Part shown: positions 42,583-52,399 of the stretch, in pieces
Layout: the number at the start of each line of letters is the position of its first letter
Position numbering within the stretch: the stretch's first letter is position 1
NCBI GenBank assembly: GCA_009392815.1
Contig: VFFS01000053.1
Location: 71,216-124,344 of the forward strand
DNA from: SAR202 cluster bacterium
GTDB lineage: Bacteria; Chloroflexota; Dehalococcoidia; Lucifugimonadales; UBA826
Length of the DNA: 53,129 nucleotides
Direction: 5' to 3'
Notes under the pieces: model-generated
Told to the model about the DNA's origin: nothing
What the model saw: the letters and a program-made list of their open reading frames with translations, nothing else
Database searches by the model: none
Made by a program: the position numbers and the translations under genes

Positions 42583-43440
42583 CTAGAGGATTCCTTCTAT
42601 TATTACCGCAATAAATAGTAGCGCTAGATATGCCAGCGAGAACAGATAAGTGGCCTTTGCTAGGCCAATCCCGTCTTGTTTGAGTAGCCGTAACGTGTAT
42701 CCGATAAAAATAAAAGTAAGTGAGATAGAAGTAATACCGAAAATTAGTCCGAGTCCCGGTGCGAGTAAGACTGTAGCAACCATCAAAACTAACAATATCC
42801 AGGTATATGCAAATATCTGTTTTTTTGTGCTTTGTACCCCTGCTACGACAGGCAGCATTGGGATTCCTGCCTCTTCGTAGTCATCCTTCAGTATTAAAGA
42901 GAGTGCCCAGAAGTGTGGAGGAGTCCAGAAAAATATTATGGCAAATAGTAAGAAGGGGGAAGGATCTAATATATTTCCAGTTACAGCTGCCCAGCCAACC
43001 ATAGGTGGTATGGATCCAGCGGCACCACCTATAACAATATTTTGCGGTGTTGTCCTTTTGAGTCCAATTGTATAAACGAAAACGTAAAACAAAGTCGCAA
43101 TAAGTGCTAATGAAGCACTAATCAGGTTCGCCATTTGCCATAGAATTGCAAAGGCTACAACATTTAGCAATATACCAAATATTAACGCTGGTATAGGGGA
43201 TACTTGACCGGAGACCAATGGTCGCTGACTAGTTCTGCTCATCTTGACGTCAATATCACGGTCAAGGAAATGGTTGATCGCGTTTGCGCCTCCTGCAGCA
43301 AGAGTTCCTCCAACCAGAACCACCACCGTAGTTATGGGGTCCGGAAATCCTCCAGAGGCCAAAAATAGTCCACCCAAGGCTGTTATTAAAAGTAGAGATA
43401 TGATCCTTGGCTTAGTTAATGCTATGTATCCGTTAATCAC
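42583..43440 (-). CDS. ctaB: Protoheme IX farnesyltransferase (heme O synthase)
   Basis: 285 residues, UbiA-fold membrane enzyme. The Asp-rich motif NHFLDRDIDVKMSRTSQRPL binds the farnesyl diphosphate-Mg. Second region: GGAAGSIPPMVGWAAVTG and WTPPHFWALSLILKDDYEEAG. It converts heme B to heme O for CtaA. The GTG start overlaps the ctaA stop by one base (TAGTG). Confidence 0.95.
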   Translation of the reverse strand: MINGYIALTKPRIISLLLITALGGLFLASGGFPDPITTVVVLVGGTLAAGGANAINHFLDRDIDVKMSRTSQRPLVSGQVSPIPALIFGILLNVVAFAILWQMANLISASLALIATLFYVFVYTIGLKRTTPQNIVIGGAAGSIPPMVGWAAVTGNILDPSPFLLFAIIFFWTPPHFWALSLILKDDYEEAGIPMLPVVAGVQSTKKQIFAYTWILLVLMVATVLLAPGLGLIFGITSISLTFIFIGYTLRLLKQDGIGLAKATYLFSLAYLALLFIAVIIEGIL

Positions 43441-44369
43441 TATGCGTATTTTCCTTCTGCCACATTATTAACCAGATCATTTTTAGAGAATGATTTCTCC
43501 GCCACTAGGCTCATTAAAATTACAGACAACCAGACCAAGGTAGCTACACTGAGGTGTGTCACTTTCATATGAGATGAAAATCCTGACCAAACCGTGACAG
43601 CACCAAGTATTATCTGAATTCCTAACAGACCGAGTGCTGAGTGCGTAACTCTTTTTATCAGTTTATTTCCCTTGGCGTGAATCATTAACTCTATAGATAT
43701 GTAACCGACAAATGCTAATGTCACAACTGAAATATACCTATGACCCATGTGTACCTGGTAGGATATTCCGTCGGGAATTGAAAGCCCCTTACACAATGGC
43801 CAGCTACTGCAGGATGAGCTAGCACCTATTCCTACCATATATGACCCGCTTACAATCAACAAAAACACCAGGGAAACACATAATATGATTTTCCATTTCC
43901 AGGCTCTTATGGGGTTTAAGTAGCTATAATCGTTTGAAAGATTATCGAAAGCAAATTTGTAAGTAATATACATGAGGCACGCCGCTAGAAATTGTGCTAT
44001 TCCGAGGTGAATGAGCCGTATCCACCAGGCCAATTCCGTTATTACAGTTATTCCTCCCAAAATTCCTGCGCTTACAACCAAGGTAAAGGCAGCGTAATTC
44101 GCCAGCATAAGTTGTTTATCACGCCGATAACGCATTATGCAAATAATCAAAAGGACAGCTACCAAAATACCCAGAAGTGAGCCATTTAGCCGATGAGAAT
44201 ATTCGATTAATGTATGGAATTCAAAAGGTGGGATAATCTTTCCGTGGCATAAGGGCCAATCAGGACAGCCAAGACCAGACTCAGATGCTCTTACAAATCC
44301 ACCAAGCGCAATCTGTATGAAGGAAACAACCAGACTTAAAAGTGCTACCACTTTGTAAGTTATGGTCAT
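43440..44369 (-). CDS. ctaA: Heme A synthase (COX15/CtaA)
   Basis: 309 residues, eight spans in two four-helix halves. Heme-binding His in EYSHRLNGS and HMGHRYISVV, plus a Cys pair in each half (CPDWPLC; CSSWPLC), as in Bacillus-type CtaA. It oxidises heme O to heme A. First gene of the oxidase cluster. AAGGAAA precedes the ATG. Confidence 0.94.
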   Translation of the reverse strand: MTITYKVVALLSLVVSFIQIALGGFVRASESGLGCPDWPLCHGKIIPPFEFHTLIEYSHRLNGSLLGILVAVLLIICIMRYRRDKQLMLANYAAFTLVVSAGILGGITVITELAWWIRLIHLGIAQFLAACLMYITYKFAFDNLSNDYSYLNPIRAWKWKIILCVSLVFLLIVSGSYMVGIGASSSCSSWPLCKGLSIPDGISYQVHMGHRYISVVTLAFVGYISIELMIHAKGNKLIKRVTHSALGLLGIQIILGAVTVWSGFSSHMKVTHLSVATLVWLSVILMSLVAEKSFSKNDLVNNVAEGKYA

Positions 44370-44462
44370 TAGGGGTTTCCTTGTATATGACAGAGACTGG
44401 GTGATTCATATATTCACACAGCTGCTCCAGAATCTTTGCCATGTGCATTTTTTCACTAGCAA

Positions 44463-44491
44463 ATTTTACAATAGTGACATAGGTAGGTCAA
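44463..44491 (-). promoter_or_regulatory. Promoter for the ctaA-cox cluster
   Basis: On the minus strand, TTGACC (44486-44491) and TAAAAT (44463-44468) with exactly 17 bp between them, about 95 nt before the ctaA ATG. Good sigma-70-type match. Confidence 0.65.
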
Positions 44492-44609
44492 AGCATTGAA
44501 CGTATCTATTTAGGATTACGCAGAAGCTTTTAAATTAACAAGACTATTTTATGACTGTGTCTGTTTGGGTAGTTCATTTCTTTGAGGTAGTCCATAATAG
44601 TAGTAGAAT

Positions 44610-44682
44610 CGGGGCGTAGCGCAGTTGGTAGCGCGCCACGTTCGGGACGTGGAGGTCGCTGGTTCGAGTCCAGTCGCCCCGA
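44610..44682 (+). tRNA. tRNA-Pro (anticodon CGG)
   Basis: Complete cloverleaf: acceptor CGGGGCG (44610-44616) pairs with CGCCCCG ending at 44681, discriminator A. The anticodon stem CCACG/CGTGG encloses the loop TTCGGGA (anticodon CGG, reading CCG). The T-arm has GTTCGAGTC. CCA is not encoded, unlike the tRNA-Gln in this window. Confidence 0.95.
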
Positions 44683-44790
44683 TTTTCGCCTTTTAAGAAA
44701 TTATTACTTGATTCCCACCTCACTTCCTAAATTTCTGTGTCAGAATGTAGGGCTATTATGATTGCGCGTAGGTCGTGAAAGTGTCTTAAT

Positions 44791-46008
44791 ATGGCTATGC
44801 TTGAGCTTGAACGTAATCCTTTCACAATAACCTTTTGGGTTATTTACGATATGGCTAACACTATGTTCTCGGCCGGAGTTATTGGCTTGGTATTTCCCCT
44901 GTGGGTTATAAGTCAGTCTGGTGGAGATGATGCCACGATAGGCTACACTCTAACCATAGCTATGACAGTCGTTTTTTTTCTCTCACCTTTGGTGGGCTCT
45001 TTGTCGGACATACTCAAGAGGAGAATGCCATTTCTATTAGTGTTAACTCTAGGCTGGACAGCTAGTACAACGTTGATAGGGACATGGGGAATGAATTCGT
45101 CGCTTTTGCTAATTCTTATAGCCCTGGTTTTTATTCAATTGGCAAATATTTTTTATAACGCCCTTTTAGGGGATCTCTCAAAAGACGGCAATGCCGGTTT
45201 AATTGGTGGAGTCGGGATAGGGCTGGGTTATATCGGTGCGATCACTGCGGTACTGCTGTCGCTTTTCCTGTTGAAGGATGGTGGCCATGTGAATCTTTTC
45301 AGGCTGATGGGTTTTTGTTCCCTTCTTTTTACCGTTCCTTTACTTGTAGTCGGGAGGTATAAGTTTGGATCTATTAATGGATCTTTATTTGCCGATGTAC
45401 TTGGTGAAACACTTAGTAAGATTAAGAGTTCTTTTCAACGTTCTGCAACCAATCCAGATTGGATAAGGTTTCTGATATCTCGTTTCTGGTATTTGTGGGC
45501 TGTTAATGCTGCATCATCTTTTGCAGTTTTATATGCAGTGCAAACGGTAAAAATGTCCGAGACTGAGGTCCAAATGATCCTTATCATTGGAATTGCCACT
45601 GGTATTCCAATGGGGGCTATTTGGGGTTGGATTGTTGATAAAATTGGTGCCTCAACTGTCCTCAAAGCGAATATCGCGGGATGGGTTCTGTTACTCGGAA
45701 TTGCAGCGGCCATTCCTCTGATGAAATGGCCTTCAAGTTTATGGTGGTTTGTGGGATCGTTTAGCGGTACGGTTTTATCCGGACTCTATGCTGCAGAACG
45801 GCCTATAGTGTTGGCTATGGCTCCATCGCAAAGAAGGAGTGAGTATTTTGCAATGTTCACCATGTCTGGCAGGCTAGCGGCCATTGTAGCTCCCTTTTCC
45901 TGGGGTATGGTATCTGCGACCTTGGGATTTGGTCAGCCGGCAGCTATGGCGACTTTGGCGATTTGTGCGCTTATAGCCTCAGTGTTTATTACTTCACTTA
46001 AATCATAG
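44791..46008 (+). CDS. MFS transporter, UMF1/Atg22-like
   Basis: 405 residues, about twelve spans. WVIYDMANTMFSAGVIGLVFP and PLVGSLSDILKRRMPFLLV with the MFS signature loop, and the later WGWIVDKIGAST, match the UMF1-like branch of the major facilitator superfamily. Substrate unknown; some relatives move amino acids. Not clearly in an operon. Convergent with the sdh operon, with a 46-nt gap and no clear terminator. Confidence 0.83.
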   Translation: MAMLELERNPFTITFWVIYDMANTMFSAGVIGLVFPLWVISQSGGDDATIGYTLTIAMTVVFFLSPLVGSLSDILKRRMPFLLVLTLGWTASTTLIGTWGMNSSLLLILIALVFIQLANIFYNALLGDLSKDGNAGLIGGVGIGLGYIGAITAVLLSLFLLKDGGHVNLFRLMGFCSLLFTVPLLVVGRYKFGSINGSLFADVLGETLSKIKSSFQRSATNPDWIRFLISRFWYLWAVNAASSFAVLYAVQTVKMSETEVQMILIIGIATGIPMGAIWGWIVDKIGASTVLKANIAGWVLLLGIAAAIPLMKWPSSLWWFVGSFSGTVLSGLYAAERPIVLAMAPSQRRSEYFAMFTMSGRLAAIVAPFSWGMVSATLGFGQPAAMATLAICALIASVFITSLKS

Positions 46009-46054
46009 ATATCGAATTATGACTGGTGTTTGGTTCCTTGAAAGGTTCTTCAGG

Positions 46055-46945
46055 CTACGGAGCTACTGCTAGTTCAGAGAGAAGCTTTTTAGTAGAAACT
46101 ATGTGTTTATTTAAGCGCATTTTTTCAGGAGCAATTCCAAGAGATAGCCCTACCAATTGTGGGAGATGGATTATTGGTAAATCAATATCTCTTTTTGCAG
46201 CAGAAGAGGCATTCGGCTGATATCCATCTAAGTTCAAATGACAAAGAGGACATGGAGTTACCATTGCGTCGGCACCTCTATCCTTGGCGTCAATGGTGTG
46301 ATTGGCTACCATCTTAACCGAGTTTTTAGGGTTTATTGTTAATATGGGGAATCCACAGCAAAGGGATTTGCCTGGGAAATCCACAACTTCAGCTCCTACG
46401 GCTTCAATGATTGATTCCAGTGATGTTTCCCGTTCAGGATTTTCATTAAAACCCAGCGCATCTGAGGGCCTAACGAGATAGCATCCATAAAAAGGAGCTA
46501 ACTTTAAGCCTTCAAGTTTTCTTACCACTTTGGAATTGAAAAAATCCATTCCGAGATCTTCGACGATAATCCAAAGCAAATGTTTTGGGTTAATTGTTCC
46601 CTTATATTCGAGACCTTCTTCCTTGAGGTCTTCATTGATTGATGCGAGGTATTCGGGATCTGCCACCAAGCGTTCGTTGGCTTGCGACATAACCCCTTGA
46701 CATGTACTGCAAATTGTCATCAACGGAAGTCCTGCTTTTTCAGCCATGGCAAAAGTACGCGCATTCAAAGTGTCACCGAGCCTAAGATTTTTCTCTTGTA
46801 ACACACCGGCTCCAGTACATGAGGCCGACTTCAAAGCATCTTCATCGAGTTCTATTCCTAGGATGTCGCAAACTTCAAGTGTGGCTGTATAAAGTTCTGG
46901 GCATGCTCCTCTGGACACACATCCTGGATAAAATGCATATTTCAT
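46055..46945 (-). CDS. SdhE-type CCG-domain subunit of type-E succinate:quinone oxidoreductase (HdrB-like)
   Basis: 296 residues with two CCG-type cluster modules. The second is complete (Cys155, Cys196-Cys197, Cys232, Cys235). The first has Cys9, only one Cys at the central pair (Ser42-Cys43), Cys79 and Cys82. Such HdrB-like subunits replace the usual heme-b membrane anchors in type-E succinate dehydrogenases. The start overlaps the sdhB stop by 3-4 nt (ATGA). No classical SdhC/SdhD or SdhF follows. Membrane attachment is not obvious from the sequence. Confidence 0.87.
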   Translation of the reverse strand: MKYAFYPGCVSRGACPELYTATLEVCDILGIELDEDALKSASCTGAGVLQEKNLRLGDTLNARTFAMAEKAGLPLMTICSTCQGVMSQANERLVADPEYLASINEDLKEEGLEYKGTINPKHLLWIIVEDLGMDFFNSKVVRKLEGLKLAPFYGCYLVRPSDALGFNENPERETSLESIIEAVGAEVVDFPGKSLCCGFPILTINPKNSVKMVANHTIDAKDRGADAMVTPCPLCHLNLDGYQPNASSAAKRDIDLPIIHLPQLVGLSLGIAPEKMRLNKHIVSTKKLLSELAVAP

Positions 46946-47898
46946 TTTTTGTTCTCAACTTTATCGAAAATTTTACGTACGTTTTCAACATCCGGTATGT
47001 TTTTGTGAATTAGGGGAGGTACTTTTCCTGCCCTCTGAGATCTTATGGCTAACGGGATCAGGCCTATCATCGCTTTCAGGTTGAATATACCGAAACTTTT
47101 GATCGGGAGCTTGAGCTCATCCAGCCAGCCACTATGCCTTACTGAATCGACGAAAGCTGTTGCGTGTCGTGCCCCGTTTGTGTTTGTATGCCCAGCATCC
47201 ATTACTTTTTCTCTCAGAGACATAATTCTATCCATGGGAGCTACTCCTTTCGGACAAACTTCCACACATTTCATGCACCTAGTGCAGTCCCAGACGCCAC
47301 CTTCCTGATTCAGGGTTTCCAGTCTTTTAGCATCCGCATCGTCTCTTGGATCTCCAACAAATCTATATGCTTTGGCTAATGCGGCAGGTCCCAGGAAATT
47401 TGAATCTACCTCCAGAACGGTACAATCAGAAACGCAGGCGCCACACAGTATGCATGAGACGACCCCAGCCAGGTGAAGCATGTCCTCATCTGGTGCTAGG
47501 TATTCTGCCTCTGGCTCCTCTCCTGCAGGTTGAAGCCAAGGTTCGACGGACTTCACCTGGTTCCAAAAAGGTTGAAAGTCTACAACTAAATCTTTTATCA
47601 CGGGGAGATTGCCGGCGGGCTCTACTACGATTGGGGTCCCATCAGAGGGAATAACATCTATTACTTTGGTATTGCATGCCAATCCGGCTTCGCCATTAAC
47701 CCGCATCGCACAGGAGCCGCAAATCGCACTTCTGCAGGAGCACCTCAGGCTGAGTGTACCGTCCACATCCTCCCGGATTTGGATCAGGGCGTCCAGAATT
47801 GTTGAGGCTTCGTCCATCTCCATCTGATATTCCTGGTAGTGAGATACTGTGTTTGTGGACTCGGGATCGTATCTCCGCACACTAAGTTTTACTTCCAT
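46942..47898 (-). CDS. sdhB: Succinate dehydrogenase/fumarate reductase iron-sulfur subunit
   Basis: 318 residues. [2Fe-2S] motif C55-x4-C60-x2-C63-x11-C75, then two 4Fe-4S/3Fe-4S ferredoxin motifs (CILCGACVSDC and CTRCMKCVEVCP). It carries electrons from SdhA to the CCG subunit. It is longer than classical SdhB (~240) through a C-terminal extension from about residue 235, as in the non-classical type. 24 nt separates it from sdhA. Confidence 0.93.
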   Translation of the reverse strand: MEVKLSVRRYDPESTNTVSHYQEYQMEMDEASTILDALIQIREDVDGTLSLRCSCRSAICGSCAMRVNGEAGLACNTKVIDVIPSDGTPIVVEPAGNLPVIKDLVVDFQPFWNQVKSVEPWLQPAGEEPEAEYLAPDEDMLHLAGVVSCILCGACVSDCTVLEVDSNFLGPAALAKAYRFVGDPRDDADAKRLETLNQEGGVWDCTRCMKCVEVCPKGVAPMDRIMSLREKVMDAGHTNTNGARHATAFVDSVRHSGWLDELKLPIKSFGIFNLKAMIGLIPLAIRSQRAGKVPPLIHKNIPDVENVRKIFDKVENKK

Positions 47899-47922
47899 AT
47901 AGTTGGTTCCTTTAATTCCCGT

Positions 47923-49596
47923 CTAGTACTGTCTCACCGTTGGTGTCCAGTCGGTTATTATTACGTCCCTGTAGGAAATATGGTGCTTTCCATCCTTGTT
48001 AGTAACCACAATATGCTTAAGCCAGTTTTCATCATCTCTGTCTGGCATATCTGTTCTGGTATGGGCTCCTCTGCTCTCTGTTCTGTTATATGCGCTGGAA
48101 GCTATCGTTTCTGCACATTCGATCATGAACCCTAGTTCCAGTGTGAATATCAAGTTGGTGTTGAATGTTTTAGTTTTGTCGGCGACATAAACTGATTCTG
48201 CTCGTTGCTTAACTAAATTAAGTTTGTTTATCCCTTCTGCCATACTGGAATCTTCTCTGAAAACTCCGAAATGTTCTTTCATGGCAGTACCCATATCGAA
48301 CCTAATTTTCCCAAACGACTCATTTTTATCATTCGATAACAATTTTTGTATGTTTTCTCTGTCAGTTTTAGCTGCTGAATCATCTATTGCTAGATGTGAA
48401 GTATGTTTTGCCCTCTCAGCTGCATGGACTCCCGATCTTCTACCAAATACGAGGGTGTCCAGTAGTGAGTTGGCGCCAAGTCTATTTCCGCCATGAACAC
48501 TTACACAAGCTACTTCACCAGCGGCATACAAGCCTGGTACTCCAGTCTCGCCATCCACGTTGGCTTTAACTCCCCCCATCTGATAGTGCATTCCCGGCAT
48601 GATAGGAACCGGCTCTTTAACCATGTCTACATTGGCAAAATCCATTGCCAATTCTCTAATTTGTGAAAGACGTTCACTGATGTATTTTTCCCCCAAATGC
48701 CTTAGGTCCAAAAGTACGCATCCATCAATTCCTCTTCCTTCATTAATCTCAGTTTGTTCACATCTGGAAACTACGTCACGTGATGCCAACTCCTTAAATT
48801 CAGGTGCGTATTTGAGCATGAATCTATCGTTTTCTGAATTTAGAAGATACGCGCCTTCACCCCTCGCTGCTTCACTTATTAGCACTCCACTTCCTTTGAG
48901 AGTGGTTGGGTGGTACTGAACCATTTCCATATCCATGAGAGAGGCTCCCGCTTGATATGCCAAGCTCATTCCGTCTCCAGTACAAATCATGGCGTTCGTA
49001 CTTGGTTCGAAAACCCTACCCAGGCCTCCGGCGGCCATAATAACCGCCTTCGCTCTTACCACCTCAATCTTTCCGGTTTTTATGTCCATCATCACTGCAC
49101 CGCCGCACTCACCATCGCGTTCTATGAGGGAAAGTACGAACCATTCCTCATAAACAAGGGCCCCTGCTTTTACGATCTGTTCATATAAGACATGAAGTAA
49201 TGCTTGGCCAGTAAAATCAGCTACAAAAAATGTTCTGGCCTGGCGCTGTCCCCCAAAACTTCTGGTGCCTAACCGTCCCTCTTCATCTCTATTAAAAATT
49301 GCTCCCATGTGTTCCATAGCGATGACTTCATCGCCCGCTTCTCTACACATAATCTCTATTGCATCTTGGTCACCGAGAAAATCGCTTCCTTTGATGGTGT
49401 CATATGCATGGTCCCGCCAGTCGTCTCCACGGTCTGTCAACGCTGCGTTGATTCCTCCCTGTGCAGCGTTTGAGTGGCTACGAACGGGATGAACTTTGGA
49501 AACAAGAGCAACATCAACACCAGCTTCAGTAGCTGCTAAAGCGGCTCTCATACCGGCAAGTCCGGCACCTATAATAAGAACGTCATGATCATACAT
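47923..49596 (-). CDS. sdhA: Succinate dehydrogenase/fumarate reductase flavoprotein subunit
   Basis: 557 residues. FAD-binding [17 protein letters not shown], covalent-FAD His region [15 protein letters not shown], catalytic segment [20 protein letters not shown], and the second FAD segment [20 protein letters not shown]. It oxidises succinate to fumarate. I chose the ATG at 49596, giving [12 protein letters not shown] and preceded by AGGGGGA; the longer frame from 49656 adds 20 unsupported residues. First gene of the sdhA-sdhB-sdhE operon. Confidence 0.94.
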   Translation of the reverse strand: MYDHDVLIIGAGLAGMRAALAATEAGVDVALVSKVHPVRSHSNAAQGGINAALTDRGDDWRDHAYDTIKGSDFLGDQDAIEIMCREAGDEVIAMEHMGAIFNRDEEGRLGTRSFGGQRQARTFFVADFTGQALLHVLYEQIVKAGALVYEEWFVLSLIERDGECGGAVMMDIKTGKIEVVRAKAVIMAAGGLGRVFEPSTNAMICTGDGMSLAYQAGASLMDMEMVQYHPTTLKGSGVLISEAARGEGAYLLNSENDRFMLKYAPEFKELASRDVVSRCEQTEINEGRGIDGCVLLDLRHLGEKYISERLSQIRELAMDFANVDMVKEPVPIMPGMHYQMGGVKANVDGETGVPGLYAAGEVACVSVHGGNRLGANSLLDTLVFGRRSGVHAAERAKHTSHLAIDDSAAKTDRENIQKLLSNDKNESFGKIRFDMGTAMKEHFGVFREDSSMAEGINKLNLVKQRAESVYVADKTKTFNTNLIFTLELGFMIECAETIASSAYNRTESRGAHTRTDMPDRDDENWLKHIVVTNKDGKHHISYRDVIITDWTPTVRQY

Positions 49597-49635
49597 TTTT
49601 ATGTTCCCCCTAAAGGTCAAACAACTCAACAGGGA

Positions 49636-49664
49636 ACGATAGCATAGGGGTGTCAACCTAACAA
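49636..49664 (-). promoter_or_regulatory. Possible promoter for sdhA operon
   Basis: On the minus strand, TTGTTA (49659-49664) and TATCGT (49636-49641) with 17 bp spacing, 40 nt before sdhA. Moderate match only. Confidence 0.35.
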
Positions 49665-49720
49665 TCTTTATTTAAATATTTTCCTGACGAATCTGCAATT
49701 ATAGTTAGATACATTATTAA

Positions 49721-49749
49721 TTGACTGAAGAGTGGAGCAAATGTTAGAA
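49721..49749 (+). promoter_or_regulatory. Promoter for the T-box/ilv transcript
   Basis: TTGACT (49721-49726) and TTAGAA (49744-49749) with 17 bp spacing. The predicted start near 49756 is just upstream of T-box Stem I. The 537-nt stretch between sdhA and ilvB is fully explained by two divergent promoters and the T-box leader. Confidence 0.6.
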
Positions 49750-49755
49750 TCGTCA

Positions 49756-50090
49756 GTCTGAATATAGTTGAATATTTCATAGATGCTGAGAATGGGAGTA
49801 GTAGCTAATTAGAACCGATTGAGAGAGTCGGGTAATAGCTGGAAGCCTGATATCGGATTCAATAGCGAACTCGCCCTGGAGCACCTACCCTGAAGTAACG
49901 ACGAGGGAGTTGGAGCGTTGGGATATATAGTCTCACGTTGGAATGACTCACTCAGAGTAGGGGATGGCGTTGGTTACGTTATAACTTAAATGAGTGGCCT
50001 TGATGGACTAGTTCCGAAAGGCAACGTGGGTGGTACCACGGGAATTATCAATGCGATCCCGTCCCATTTATTGGGCGGGATTTTTGGTTT
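49756..50090 (+). promoter_or_regulatory. T-box riboswitch (leucine-type specifier)
   Basis: The T-box sequence AACGTGGGTGGTACCACG lies at 50023-50040, followed by a terminator. Stem I carries an S-turn: AGTA on the 5' side (49797-49800) and GAA on the 3' side (49867-49869). The three bases after GAA are CTC (49870-49872), the likely specifier codon, so uncharged tRNA-Leu should turn the operon on. AGAGAG in the distal Stem I is also present. The leader controls ilvB-ilvN-ilvC by attenuation. Confidence 0.88.
50056..50085 (+). terminator. T-box-controlled intrinsic terminator
   Basis: Stem 50056-50066 with 50072-50081 (one bulged base), followed by TTTTT. Antiterminator pairing would use the T-box bases just upstream. 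It lies 49 nt before the ilvB ATG. Confidence 0.87.
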
Positions 50091-50133
50091 TGCGGCATTT
50101 TAATATGCCGCGAGATAGAAAAGGATAATAGTT

Positions 50134-51828
50134 ATGAACATGAGGGGAGCACAGATAGTCTGCAAGAGTCTTCTTAGAGAGGGCTGTGATGTTGTGTTCG
50201 GAATTCCAGGCGGGGCTATATTGCCTCTCTATCAAACACTGCCGGAATTTCCAGATTTACGCCACATATTGGTTAGGCACGAACAGGGAGCTGCACATGC
50301 AGCGGATGGATATGCCAGGGTAACTGGAAAACCTGGTGTCGCCTTTGCGACCTCAGGTCCTGGAGCGACAAACCTCGTCACAGGAATTGCAGCGGCCCAA
50401 ATGGACTCAGTTCCTATGGTAATAGTGACGGGTCAGGTGGGACGTCCTTCTATAGGAACCGACGCTTTCCAAGAGACTGACATTACCGGTATCACTTTAC
50501 CAATTACCAAACATAATTTTCTCGTGATGGAGGCAAAAGACATTGCTAGAGTAATAAAGGAGGCATTCTTTATTGCAAATAGTGGTCGGCCTGGCCCTGT
50601 TCTCGTAGACATACCCAGAGATGTATTTATGGAAGAGGTTGATTATGAGGAGCCACTGGAGTTAGATCTGCCCGGATATAAGCCGACAATCTCAGGTAAT
50701 AACCGTCAGATAAAAAAAGCTTCAGCTCTAATACAATCTGCCAAAAGGCCAGTAATTCTTGCGGGCCACGGCGTCATCATCTCGCGGGCTTACGATGAAT
50801 TGAAAGAGTTGGCTGAAAGAGCGCAAATCCCAGTTATAACGACTTTGCTGGGGATAAGTTGCTTCCCAGAGGATCATGTACTTTGGACAGGATGGCCCGG
50901 TATGCATGGGATGGCCTATTCAAGTTTGGCATTGGATGAGGCGGATTTGATTGTTGCGCTGGGAATGAGGTTTGACGACAGAATTACGGGAAATGCTGAA
51001 AAATTCTCTTCGAAATCCAAAAAGATCCATGTGGATATTGACCCTTCTGAGATAGGGAAAATTATTCCCGTAGATGTCCCGATCGTTGGGGATGTAAAAG
51101 ATGTCCTCGTAAAATTGAATGAACTTGTTGAGCCTTCTACTCATAGCGATTGGCTAAAGAGGATAGAAACCTTAAAGAAGGATCATCCCTCGCTCAGATT
51201 GCCAGAGACAGATAAGTTGCTTGCGAGACAGGTAATTAGGGATATTTCTGAAATAACAGAGGGAAATGCCACAATAGTCACGGGCGTTGGTCAGCATCAG
51301 ATGTGGGCTGCGCAACATTATGAATTCAAAAATCCGTGCTCGCTTTTGACATCCGGTGGTTCTGGGACCATGGGCTATGAAGTTCCTGCCGCCATGGGTG
51401 CTCAAGTTGCTAGCCCAGATGGGACTGTTTGGTCCATAGCTGGCGACGGTGGATTCCAGATGACCTTGTGTGAGTTGGCAACCATTGTCGAGAACAAGCT
51501 TCCTGTTAAATTTGCAATATTAAACAATGGGTTTCTTGGAATGGTGAGGCAATGGCAGGAGATATTCTTCGAAAGTTCGTATGTATCGACAGGTTATTCA
51601 GGTAATCCAGATTTTGTAAAACTGGCTGAGGCTTATGGTATCAAGGGAATAAGAGTCACCGATAAAACTCAAGTAAAAACCGCGATACAGGATGCGATGG
51701 AGCATGATGGCCCTGTCCTTATCGATTTTATAGTCGAACAAGAGGAAAACGTTTATCCGATGATTCCTTCAGGTATGACAGTCAAAGACATGATAGAAGA
51801 GCCATCCAGTGAACGGGTGACGGTATGA
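50134..51828 (+). CDS. ilvB: Acetolactate synthase large (catalytic) subunit
   Basis: 564 residues, TPP- and FAD-dependent. Catalytic Glu50 in RHEQGAAHAADGYAR. TPP/Mg motif starts GDGGFQMTLCELATIVENKL at ~437. It joins pyruvate units to acetolactate or acetohydroxybutyrate, the first common step of Val/Leu/Ile synthesis. AAGGATAA precedes the ATG. The stop overlaps ilvN by 4 nt (ATGA). Controlled by the Leu-type T-box. Confidence 0.96.
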   Translation: MNMRGAQIVCKSLLREGCDVVFGIPGGAILPLYQTLPEFPDLRHILVRHEQGAAHAADGYARVTGKPGVAFATSGPGATNLVTGIAAAQMDSVPMVIVTGQVGRPSIGTDAFQETDITGITLPITKHNFLVMEAKDIARVIKEAFFIANSGRPGPVLVDIPRDVFMEEVDYEEPLELDLPGYKPTISGNNRQIKKASALIQSAKRPVILAGHGVIISRAYDELKELAERAQIPVITTLLGISCFPEDHVLWTGWPGMHGMAYSSLALDEADLIVALGMRFDDRITGNAEKFSSKSKKIHVDIDPSEIGKIIPVDVPIVGDVKDVLVKLNELVEPSTHSDWLKRIETLKKDHPSLRLPETDKLLARQVIRDISEITEGNATIVTGVGQHQMWAAQHYEFKNPCSLLTSGGSGTMGYEVPAAMGAQVASPDGTVWSIAGDGGFQMTLCELATIVENKLPVKFAILNNGFLGMVRQWQEIFFESSYVSTGYSGNPDFVKLAEAYGIKGIRVTDKTQVKTAIQDAMEHDGPVLIDFIVEQEENVYPMIPSGMTVKDMIEEPSSERVTV

Positions 51829-52340
51829 CTACTACCACAGATAAGCACACTATTACAGCTTTGGTTGAAGACCAACCAGGCGTACTTAACCGTATTTCGA
51901 GCATGTTTAGACGGAGAGGTTATAACATCTCCAGTCTGGCTGTTGGGCAAAGCGAAACTGATGGTCTATCAAGGATGACATTTGTAGTAGAGGGAGATCC
52001 AGAAACAGTCGAAATGGTGGCCAAAAATCTTCACAAGCTTGTTGAGGTCATCAAAGTAGTAAACATTTCTTCAGGTAACACGGTATCTCGTGAACTCGCT
52101 CTGGTTAGGGTTAATGCGGATGTGACAACAAGAAGCGAGATAATGCAGATTGTAGATATTTTCCGCGCCAAAATTGTTGATGTGTCACAAGGGACTTTGA
52201 TTGTGGAAGTGACGGGAGATGAGAATAAAGTGGATTCCCTAGTAGATCTATTGCGGACCTTTGGAGTTCATGAGGTTATGAGAACAGGAACCATAGCAAT
52301 GAGCAGAGGGGTGTCATATGAAGAGGATACCCCAGGATGA
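51825..52340 (+). CDS. ilvN: Acetolactate synthase small (regulatory) subunit
   Basis: 171 residues. The N-terminal ACT domain (~9-80) contains VEDQPGVLNRISSMFRRRGY and NISSLAVGQSETDGLSRMTF, the valine-binding regulatory fold. The C-terminal domain (VDIFRAKIVDVSQGTLIVEV) activates IlvB. It confers feedback inhibition. Translationally coupled to ilvB. 59 nt before ilvC. The usual gene symbol could be ilvN or ilvH. Confidence 0.95.
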   Translation: MTTTTDKHTITALVEDQPGVLNRISSMFRRRGYNISSLAVGQSETDGLSRMTFVVEGDPETVEMVAKNLHKLVEVIKVVNISSGNTVSRELALVRVNADVTTRSEIMQIVDIFRAKIVDVSQGTLIVEVTGDENKVDSLVDLLRTFGVHEVMRTGTIAMSRGVSYEEDTPG

Positions 52341-52399
52341 ATTTAAACAGACAATATTAAGACGAATTTTATTCAATAAATATAACGGGAGAATCGCCA

